NCBI GenBank assembly: GCA_023230175.1
Contig: JALNXV010000024.1
Coordinates: 1-18,672 of the forward strand
Direction: 5' to 3'
DNA: 18,672 nt
Source: Candidatus Cloacimonadota bacterium
GTDB lineage: Bacteria > Cloacimonadota > Cloacimonadia > Cloacimonadales > WRIO01
The number at the start of each line of letters is the position of its first letter. Within the stretch, counting starts at the first letter, position 1. Shown here piece after piece: positions 1 through 5,876 of this stretch. The position numbers and the translations under genes were made by a program. The notes under the pieces are model-generated. The model saw only the letters and a program-made list of their open reading frames with translations. It was not told where the DNA came from and did no database searches.

Positions 1-795
1 ACTTGGAACACTAGAAGTAAAATTATCAAGAAAAATAAAAGTTTCAGGATTTAAAATATCTGAAATGTCAATTATTAAGAGACTCTGAGCAAACAAAAAA
101 TATAGATAATCATCATCAGATTTACTACTATACAAATATGAATCAGTTAAAACATCAATATATGTATATGGTTCATCAAGAGTTAAACCATCATTAATAT
201 TATAAAAATTAAATCTACATCCATCTTCTTCAGGATGATAATATGCTCTAACTAAAACATCATCCTTGATTTCTATTATTCCTCCGACAGAAAATGTATC
301 AATAACAGTAAAATCATTAATATCATAAAGATATACATTTGGAAAATCATAAGCAAATTGTAGTAATAGATTATCACCCCATTTTTTTATATCAGTAATA
401 AAAGAATCAAATTCAAACAATTCTTCTCTTTGCATAGGTGTTTGAGAAATGTCTATTTTTTCAATACAACCAAAATCAACACCATAAGGATTGTCTTTAC
501 TATAAATATAATAATAATAATTATCAATTATAAATGGAGCATTCCAAGAATAAGATGGTTTACTCAAAAAGGAAACCCTATCTAAATCTCCGGCTTCATT
601 AATCAAATACTCTTCTATCTTATATTTACATTCAACTATTACTTTATCTTCATATCGCGATATTGATCCATTATACTCACCATAATCTATAATACTTCTA
701 TTAAAGCTTAAATTATTTATTGATTCGATTTCTAACGAATAATAATTCATCGATACCATAAGTAATAAAATAAGTATTAAAATTAATCTTTTCAT
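1..795 (-). CDS. Secreted LVIVD-repeat (beta-propeller-like) protein, 3' end missing
   Basis: An open frame runs from an ATG at 795 to the left edge (265 codons, no stop), so the C-terminus lies outside the window. The start is well supported: GGAGGA at 800-805 sits 4 nt upstream. The protein opens with a clear signal peptide (MKRLILILILLLMVSMNYYS). The rest is rich in aromatic residues and beta-strand-like segments. It contains segments resembling LVIVD repeats, e.g. CIEKIDIS and LLIIDISDILNPETFIFLDN; such repeats form beta-propellers in secreted or surface proteins of many FCB and archaeal genomes. The repeat assignment is my pattern reading, and no enzymatic motif is visible. It follows the 128-aa secreted protein on the same strand, separated by a hairpin. 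A role at the cell surface is inference; function unknown. Confidence 0.75.
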   Translation of the reverse strand, partial: MKRLILILILLLMVSMNYYSLEIESINNLSFNRSIIDYGEYNGSISRYEDKVIVECKYKIEEYLINEAGDLDRVSFLSKPSYSWNAPFIIDNYYYYIYSKDNPYGVDFGCIEKIDISQTPMQREELFEFDSFITDIKKWGDNLLLQFAYDFPNVYLYDINDFTVIDTFSVGGIIEIKDDVLVRAYYHPEEDGCRFNFYNINDGLTLDEPYTYIDVLTDSYLYSSKSDDDYLYFLFAQSLLIIDISDILNPETFIFLDNFTSSVPS

Positions 796-812
796 TTTAT
801 CCTCCATAAAAA

Positions 813-830
813 GGGCAGGATATCCTGCCC
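813..830 (-). terminator. Perfect palindromic hairpin with T-tract between two secreted-protein genes
   Basis: The 18 bases form a perfect palindrome: stem GGGCAGG/CCTGCCC with loop ATAT. On the minus strand it is followed directly by TTTTTATGG, the layout of an intrinsic terminator for the gene ending at 844. The T-tract runs straight into the GGAGGA ribosome site of the next gene. The hairpin could therefore terminate, attenuate or stabilise rather than fully separate the two genes. No obvious promoter lies between it and the downstream ATG. Confidence 0.7.
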
Positions 831-843
831 AATTAGTTAAATA

Positions 844-1230
844 TTAAAAGGCTTGATCTATTATAATATCAAGTCGTTCTATTCCATCATAACTTGTTGC
901 ATATACTCTTCCCCAAACTTCAACTAAAACAGTATTAAAATAGAGATGATTATTATATGGATCCGAGAAATTATGGTTATAATCACCTAAATCATTAAAA
1001 ATTGTGATATAAGCATACCTATCCGGTTCATTATTTCCATCTATTGGTCTATTTGTTAAAGTAACTTTAACCGTAGTACCTTCGGGAACCGGTCTAAGAA
1101 TAGGAGGATTAGAAGAATAATCCCAATATTCTATTCTACCTTGAATATTTTTTGCTTCTTCTTGAACAAGTTGTGCATATAATCCCATTGTAATCACAAC
1201 GAGAATAAGTACTAACATTATTTTTTTCAT
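844..1230 (-). CDS. Small secreted protein of unknown function (128 aa)
   Basis: The protein begins with a typical signal peptide (MKKIMLVLILVVITMGLYA, probable cleavage before QL), giving a mature protein of about 109 residues. The mature part is beta-rich. It starts with NIQGRIEYWD and then VPEGTTVKVTL, reminiscent of carboxypeptidase-regulatory/transthyretin-like beta-sandwich domains, but similarity is too weak to assign. No cysteines or catalytic motifs are evident. The ATG at 1230 has GGAG 6 nt upstream. It lies between the repeat-rich region and the LVIVD-type gene, reads the same way as the latter, and ends 13 nt before the start of a terminator-like hairpin. It is probably exported to the periplasm or surface; function unknown. 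Confidence 0.7.
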   Translation of the reverse strand: MKKIMLVLILVVITMGLYAQLVQEEAKNIQGRIEYWDYSSNPPILRPVPEGTTVKVTLTNRPIDGNNEPDRYAYITIFNDLGDYNHNFSDPYNNHLYFNTVLVEVWGRVYATSYDGIERLDIIIDQAF

Positions 1231-1364
1231 TGTTTACTCCATTATATATTTTTTACTTTTTTAAATTTGGTTTCCGTAAGTTAAACGGAAATGAGAGTTG
1301 GAGCAACTATGTGAATTTATTATGACATCCGATGTTAATGTTTTTATTATAGGAGGCATAGCCG

Positions 1365-1404
1365 TATAGTATAGTATAGTATAGTATAGTATAGTATAGT
1401 ATAG
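1365..1404. repeat. Pentanucleotide microsatellite, eight perfect copies of TATAG
   Basis: Forty bases form eight uninterrupted TATAG units, bounded by GCCG on the left and AGAGAC on the right. The unit length is not a multiple of three and the array is perfect, so copy number should be prone to slippage. It lies in non-coding sequence, about 135 bp upstream of the start codon of the 128-aa secreted protein (which reads left). If that gene is transcribed from the promoter-like site near 1783-1810, the array would lie in its 5' leader. Confidence 0.95.
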
Positions 1405-1509
1405 AGAGACAGGGCTTAGCTTGTTTATGTATATTTTGATTTCAGGATTTAATGATTTGTAGGGCAAAAAATACATAGACTTAAGTGATTTATTATAAAA
1501 TATTAAAAG

Positions 1510-1537
1510 GAGATTCTTCACTTCGTTCAGAATGACA
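1510..1537. repeat. Fragment of a dispersed intergenic repeat (CTTCGTTCAGAATGACA type)
   Basis: The string containing GATTCTTCACTTCG and TTCAGAATGACA matches, from memory, a repeat scattered through intergenic regions of many environmental bacterial genomes. When mis-called as coding on the minus strand it yields the recurrent peptide VILNEVKNLL, as it does here. Only one copy is in the window, so its repeat nature rests on recognition, not on self-comparison. Confidence 0.5.
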
Positions 1538-1586
1538 CTGTTGATTTTACTTATCACAATCATCATCTAATCCTCACTTTTTGTAT

Positions 1587-1726
1587 CTACAAGCAAGGAT
1601 GCTTGTAGAACTTTTGTTGTGCGAACATCCCTGTTTACACCTTTTCTACAAGCAAGGATGCTTGTAGAACTTTTGTTGTGCGAACATCCTTGTTTGCACC
1701 TTCCCTACAAGCAAGGATGCTTGTAG
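1587..1726. repeat. BIME-like hairpin array, 59-bp period
   Basis: Hairpin A (arms CTACAAGCA and TGCTTGTAG, loop AGGA) occurs perfectly at 1587-1608, 1646-1667 and 1705-1726, exactly 59 bp apart. Between copies lies hairpin B, also 22 bases (arms GTGCGAACA and TGTTTGCAC, loop TCCT), at 1678-1699, with a variant at 1619-1640. Read on the opposite strand, B has the same AGGA loop and CA/TG flanks as A, with altered but still pairing outer arms. The array is therefore one hairpin family in alternating orientation, like REP/BIME elements. Gaps are 10 bp (A to B) and 5 bp (B to A). No transposase of the REP-associated (RAYT) type is in the window. Confidence 0.9.
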
Positions 1727-1782
1727 AACAATTAGCACTTCATATCTATATATTCTTCATCTTTATAAATGTTATAAAACAA

Positions 1783-1810
1783 ATTTTACATTTCTTTTAA
1801 AAACTGTCAA
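1783..1810 (-). promoter_or_regulatory. Promoter-like site reading left from within the repeat region
   Basis: On the minus strand a consensus TTGACA (1805-1810) is followed after 16 bp by TAAAAT (1783-1788). The nearest downstream gene in that direction starts at 1230, so transcripts would carry a leader of roughly 550 bases through the hairpin array and the TATAG array. In such AT-rich sequence a chance match is possible. Confidence 0.4.
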
Positions 1811-1897
1811 GAAATTTATTTTATTTTTTTTGGTCTTATGTCCAAAAATCTCTCAAATGTCCAACTATATATTATATATAATCGGTCATATTTCTAC

Positions 1898-1919
1898 CTG
1901 CAAGCAAGGATGCTCGCAG
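1898..1919. repeat. Diverged fourth copy of the 22-nt hairpin
   Basis: Arms CTGCAAGCA and TGCTCGCAG surround the same AGGA loop as the array at 1587-1726. Compared with hairpin A, the third base of the left arm and its partner have both changed (A-T to G-C), keeping the pair. A second change leaves one A/C mismatch, which would be a G-U pair in a minus-strand transcript. It stands alone, about 170 bp from the array. Confidence 0.8.
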
Positions 1920-2002
1920 AACAAACAGCCGGACTTGACTTGCAACGAGCGAAATAAGTGTGAGTCGAAAACGGTAGAAATGTTGGTGAACAATCATTTA
2001 TT

Positions 2003-2022
2003 CCACGGGTTGAAACCCGAGG
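2003..2022. repeat. Dispersed-repeat fragment with CGGGTT/AACCCG hairpin
   Basis: The stem CGGGTT/AACCCG, extended by CC/GG across one A/A mismatch, sits inside the phrase ACGGGTTGAAACCCGAGGCTA. I recognise this phrase as typical of dispersed intergenic repeats in environmental bacterial genomes, where false proteins carry text like FHGLKPEA. It is single-copy in this window, so family membership is from recognition only. Confidence 0.5.
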
Positions 2023-2053
2023 CTAAGAATTTAAACTGCTGATGTTATTTGTT

Positions 2054-2104
2054 TCGTGTTCTCAATTCCCTTCTTGCTTCGCAATTAGAGAATCAAGTCC
2101 ACGA
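2054..2104. repeat. Imperfect inverted repeat downstream of the deacetylase gene
   Basis: TCGTG (2054-2058) pairs with CACGA (2100-2104), TTCTC (2059-2063) with GAGAA (2088-2092), and AATT (2064-2067) with AATT (2083-2086). This leaves one bulged base and a 7-nt unpaired stretch. It lies just beyond the stop of the gene at 2113-3183, but no T-tract follows on the minus strand, so it is not a standard intrinsic terminator. It may be another repeat remnant. Confidence 0.4.
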
Positions 2105-2112
2105 CCAATCAT

Positions 2113-3183
2113 TTATAGATTACTCAGTGTTATTGAAGATGCAGGTATGAGTCGATAACCTTGGTCTTTTAATCTATCAATGAAATGTATCAACTGTCTA
2201 TATTTTATATCACTATGACAATGAGTTATTACAACAACAACATCTTGATTTTTTATCTTTTTTATTTCTTCTATTTTTTTTCTGGCATTAGCTTTTGAAG
2301 ATTCAGGGACATCTAAAAAAATATCTCTTTTAATTGTTTTAATTCCAATTTCATTAGCTACTTTTGAGACAACACTTTTACTATTAGTATAACTATCAAC
2401 AAAATACATATCATTTTGCATTAATGTACCTAAAACAATCTTCATAATTCTTTCATCAGATGTAGCTTTACTACCCATATGATTATTAGCTCCACCAGCT
2501 AAAAATAATTCAAACATCCAAGTTTCAATTTGATCTTTAATCTCAAAATCTGTCATACTTGAGTTAATTGTTATTGTTTCTAAATTCAACTTTTTATCAG
2601 AATTATCTTGAATATCAGGTTCCATAGGTATATGTATCAATACTTCTCTTCCGGCTTCTACAGCTTTATTCATCTGTATTCTTGATTTTTCGTGACCGGG
2701 CAATATAGCAAAATTTACCTCTGTATCCAAACTGTTAAATCTATCGAATAAAGTATTTGTAATTGTCCCGAAATCATCAATAATAATACAAATCTTAGGT
2801 AGATTAGGATTAACTACATACATTTTTGCTTTATCTCTAATAATCGGTTCAGAAATAACAATCTCTTCATCAACAGAAGTTTTCGTTTCTTCAATAACAT
2901 CAACTTGTGTATCAGTTTCAATGGTAGCTTCAGCTGACTCTACTAACTCTATAACCTTTTCTTTCACTTGACTATCAATTTCAGGAGTTCTAGTTTCCTT
3001 TTTATCACTACTGATGTCAATCGGTTTTAATTTAAACTCATCAATGTTCTTATACTGAAAAATAAAATATATAACAACTATTGTTATGCATATAAAACTA
3101 ATAATTAGCATTGATAAGCTAAGTGAACTCACCTTATTGTGTTTCTTCTTTTTTGTTTTCGTTTTAGTACTCTTCTTTGCCAT
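2113..3183 (-). CDS. YibQ-like divergent polysaccharide deacetylase (DUF610), membrane-anchored
   Basis: A 356-aa protein of the divergent polysaccharide deacetylase family (Pfam PF04748 type). A Lys-rich N-terminus is followed by one membrane anchor (about 22-43). A charged acidic linker (about 45-120) follows, then a NodB-like catalytic domain from about 128. Family signatures visible are ICIIIDDFG (131-139), FAILPGHEKS (158-167), LIHIPMEP (182-189), NNHMGS (233-238) and YFVDSYT with RDIFLDV further on. The domain would face the periplasm and act on an envelope glycan, but the substrate is not established for the family. It is the last gene of a four-gene run. Its ATG is 3 nt after the stop of the DUF2723 gene, with no ribosome site at normal spacing (GGAG is about 19 nt away), so translational coupling is likely. 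Confidence 0.88.
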   Translation of the reverse strand: MAKKSTKTKTKKKKHNKVSSLSLSMLIISFICITIVVIYFIFQYKNIDEFKLKPIDISSDKKETRTPEIDSQVKEKVIELVESAEATIETDTQVDVIEETKTSVDEEIVISEPIIRDKAKMYVVNPNLPKICIIIDDFGTITNTLFDRFNSLDTEVNFAILPGHEKSRIQMNKAVEAGREVLIHIPMEPDIQDNSDKKLNLETITINSSMTDFEIKDQIETWMFELFLAGGANNHMGSKATSDERIMKIVLGTLMQNDMYFVDSYTNSKSVVSKVANEIGIKTIKRDIFLDVPESSKANARKKIEEIKKIKNQDVVVVITHCHSDIKYRQLIHFIDRLKDQGYRLIPASSITLSNL

Positions 3184-3186
3184 AAT

Positions 3187-5865
3187 CTATTCTAAATTAA
3201 ACTCCGGATCAACAATCATATCTAAATATTCTCTCAACTCAGGTTGATAAGGCACTAACATCTCAATTAATCTATGTGCTTCTTGTCTCATATTCTTTTC
3301 AATACCATATTGTACAATCAGAGAAACTAATTGTTTATTATAAGGATCTACAGCTATTGCTCTTTCTGCATAATCAAAAGCAAGTTCATTTTCGTTGACT
3401 TTAAACATTGCTATAGCTCCAACAAAATAAGGATTTAATGAATTGGGATTATTTTCTATCATTTCATTAACTAACTGTTCTACTTGTTTGAGTTTACCGC
3501 TTTCAGCGTACATCAAGGCCAGCATTCCATGAAAACGAACTCGTTCTTTAGTATCTTTTACAAAAGACATAGCCTTTTCATAATTTAATACAGCTAAATC
3601 CAATTCACCTTTATTTTGATAATAATCAGATAATCTTAAATAAGCTGCACCGTAATTCATAATAAGTCTTTTCATATTTTCATCTTGATATAGATTATCA
3701 TCAAAAACACCTCTATACAAATATAAGTTTTTAAGATTATTAGATAATCTTTCATAATTTATTCTATCTTTACCCGGTTTATGAGTTACTCGATCCACCA
3801 TTCCTTCATTAATCAAATAATTCTCAAATCCGGAATTATCTGAACAAGTTACAGCAAAATAGATAGGTCTTTTCCCAAAATTATCTTGGATAATTTTTAT
3901 AACAGAAAAATCTTTAATCAACATCGGTCTTCCAGATTCTAATGAAATTGTAAATCTATCTCCATTAGGTGATAATATTGGTATTTCCATAGCTTTATCT
4001 AATCTAAAAGGTATCATTTTATCTATTTGTTCATCTGACCAAGTTAATTCTACACCTTCTAAATCTCTTAATTGCTTTAAATACCAAGGAGTATTTAGTA
4101 AACTTAAGTTAGCAACAGTTACATCTTTCCTAACACCCTTAATTTCACGATTTTTTATCTCTAATGCTGCTGAAATCAAATCTTGAGTATGTTGAGTAGG
4201 ATAAACTTCAGTCGCAGGATATACATTAACTTTATCCTTTGTATTAGGGTCATAGACAGCTTGAGCATACCATAACGGGAAAGTATCATTATCCCCATTT
4301 GTAAATACGATGGCATTTTCCTCCAAACTATTAAGGATATTTAAGCCATAATCTAAAGAAATCAACTCACCTGTTCTATCATGCTTATTATACTGTGATA
4401 CAAGATTTATCATAGGATATAAGAGCAGTATAATCACAAAAACATTTTTTAATATCTTTTTATTCTTAAATAAATTTAGCAAGCCTATAGCACCAATACC
4501 CATTGCAACTGCCCAAAAATTATATGCTGTAACAAAAAAATAATCCCTATCTCTAACTTCAGCATCAGATAAATTCATAACTAAAACCATAGCAATAGAA
4601 GCCATAAAAAATAGACTTAGAAACATCCAAAAGGCATTTTTATTCTTCTTGTAAGCATAAACAAAACCATTCAATCCCAAAAAAGTAACTATTAAATTTG
4701 ATATTACTTGAATTATATTTTGATTTGAAAATTTAAACCAATTTGACACTGTCTCTACATCTAAAAACTGCCAAGAAAAATATCTTAAGAAATGAAATCC
4801 AAATTGTTCACTCAAACTTGCTCGCCTAACTAAAAAACTAAAATCACCGTATTGCCTTCTCAAAATATAATTCATAAATAACTCAAAATTATGAGGATGC
4901 CCTTCATTGATAAATGGTCTGAATTCTGAACGAATAAGTAAAAACAAATGCGAACTAAAACCAATTAGCATCAAACCAACACCAATCAACCAGACCCTTT
5001 TCCCAATATCTTTTCTTAGATACCAAAACATTATAGCAATAATAGTTGCACCGACAAAGAATTTTTCTAATACCGGAATATTATTTTGAGCACCAATGGA
5101 ATCAAAAATTTTATATAATATTAAAAGCCCAATCGAATATAAAACTATCTTACCCCAAAAACTAAAATCCTTAATATGAGGTTTTATATAAGGGAAAACA
5201 ACTATAAATAAAACAGCCGGAGCAATTTGTAAGGCTGTCTGGTGAATCCCAAACCCTAAAAAGAAAATATATGCAATTAACAATAATAAGTTTTGATGAG
5301 AAAATTCATCTTGCTTTTTTACCCATAAAAATGTTAGCCAAACAATTATATTAATTGTAAATGCTAAACCGGCATAAACTTCAGCTTCAATAGCATTCAT
5401 CCAATATGTAAAAGAAAATGCTGTTAAAATTGCAGCAATAAAGCCACCGGTAAAAACAATAAACTTATCTTCATTCCACATACTTATAATCTGTACTGTA
5501 AACAAATAGGTAAACATTACTCCTAAAGCTGACAAAAGAGATGATAAAAAACTAATAATCATAGCATGTGAAAAACCAAGGCTAAAGATACAAAAAAATC
5601 TTCCAAGTAATATATAAAAAGGATTTCCAGGGGGATGAGGTACACCTAAAATACTACTACAAGAGATATATTCTCCTGCATCCCAGAAAGAGGTTGATTT
5701 TGAATTTGTTAACTGATAAATTAACAAAGTAAATAAAAATATTGCTATTGCAATTATAGTATTTGTTTTTACTGAGATAATTGTCTTAGGTTTAAAATTT
5801 GTTAAATCAACTTTGGTAACATTTTTTAATATTTTATCTTCTGATGATCTTATCTTTTTTGCCAT
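3187..5865 (-). CDS. DUF2723 (TMEM260-like) multi-pass membrane glycosyltransferase-like protein with C-terminal TPRs
   Basis: An 892-aa protein. A short basic N-terminus precedes the first membrane helix (about 34-52) and the family hallmark FWDAGEYISCSSILGVPHPP (60-79) continuing into GNPFY. The Asp and Glu of this loop (D62, E65) resemble the catalytic acidic loop of GT-C fold glycosyltransferases. About ten or more hydrophobic helices follow up to roughly residue 490, then a soluble domain. From about 735 there are TPR-like helical repeats (AYLRLSDYYQNKGELDLAVLNYEKA and ELAFDYAERAIAVDPYNKQL regions). The vertebrate relative TMEM260 is reported to be a protein O-mannosyltransferase. A similar lipid-linked-sugar transfer here is inference. 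GGAG lies 5 nt before the ATG. The gene is 11 bp from the amidohydrolase and 3 bp from the deacetylase, suggesting joint work on envelope glycans or glycoproteins. Confidence 0.87.
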   Translation of the reverse strand: MAKKIRSSEDKILKNVTKVDLTNFKPKTIISVKTNTIIAIAIFLFTLLIYQLTNSKSTSFWDAGEYISCSSILGVPHPPGNPFYILLGRFFCIFSLGFSHAMIISFLSSLLSALGVMFTYLFTVQIISMWNEDKFIVFTGGFIAAILTAFSFTYWMNAIEAEVYAGLAFTINIIVWLTFLWVKKQDEFSHQNLLLLIAYIFFLGFGIHQTALQIAPAVLFIVVFPYIKPHIKDFSFWGKIVLYSIGLLILYKIFDSIGAQNNIPVLEKFFVGATIIAIMFWYLRKDIGKRVWLIGVGLMLIGFSSHLFLLIRSEFRPFINEGHPHNFELFMNYILRRQYGDFSFLVRRASLSEQFGFHFLRYFSWQFLDVETVSNWFKFSNQNIIQVISNLIVTFLGLNGFVYAYKKNKNAFWMFLSLFFMASIAMVLVMNLSDAEVRDRDYFFVTAYNFWAVAMGIGAIGLLNLFKNKKILKNVFVIILLLYPMINLVSQYNKHDRTGELISLDYGLNILNSLEENAIVFTNGDNDTFPLWYAQAVYDPNTKDKVNVYPATEVYPTQHTQDLISAALEIKNREIKGVRKDVTVANLSLLNTPWYLKQLRDLEGVELTWSDEQIDKMIPFRLDKAMEIPILSPNGDRFTISLESGRPMLIKDFSVIKIIQDNFGKRPIYFAVTCSDNSGFENYLINEGMVDRVTHKPGKDRINYERLSNNLKNLYLYRGVFDDNLYQDENMKRLIMNYGAAYLRLSDYYQNKGELDLAVLNYEKAMSFVKDTKERVRFHGMLALMYAESGKLKQVEQLVNEMIENNPNSLNPYFVGAIAMFKVNENELAFDYAERAIAVDPYNKQLVSLIVQYGIEKNMRQEAHRLIEMLVPYQPELREYLDMIVDPEFNLE

Positions 5866-5876
5866 AAAAACTCCAT

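Larger units (their letters stand above)
1231..2112. other. Repeat-rich, gene-free region of about 880 bp
   Basis: I find no convincing gene here. The open frames at 1261-1566 (minus) and 1830-2042 (plus) are made mostly of repeat sequence and lack ribosome sites. The stretch holds an inverted repeat TTTCCGT/ACGGAAA (1271-1291), a (TATAG)8 microsatellite (1365-1404), a dispersed-repeat fragment (1510-1537) and a 59-bp-period hairpin array (1587-1726). Further right are a promoter-like site reading left (1783-1810), a diverged hairpin copy (1898-1919), a second dispersed-repeat type (2003-2022) and an imperfect inverted repeat (2054-2104). It separates the conserved gltX operon from the secreted-protein genes. 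Confidence 0.75.

Noticed and set aside
1261..1566. 101-aa minus-strand open frame
   Set aside because: It consists of the TATAG array (repeated YYTIL text), the dispersed repeat (VILNEVKNLL) and low-complexity sequence, and has no ribosome site. It is not a gene.
1587..1726. CRISPR array
   Set aside because: The units are regularly spaced and partly palindromic, but the intervening sequences are themselves near-identical copies of a second hairpin rather than unique spacers. No cas genes are present.
1830..2042. 70-aa plus-strand open frame
   Set aside because: It is composed of the fourth hairpin copy and the ACGGGTTGAAACCC repeat (HGLKPEAKNL text), with no ribosome site and no protein-like composition.
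2054..2104. Intrinsic terminator for the gltX operon
   Set aside because: The stem is interrupted and no T-tract follows on the transcribed strand, so I list it only as an inverted repeat.
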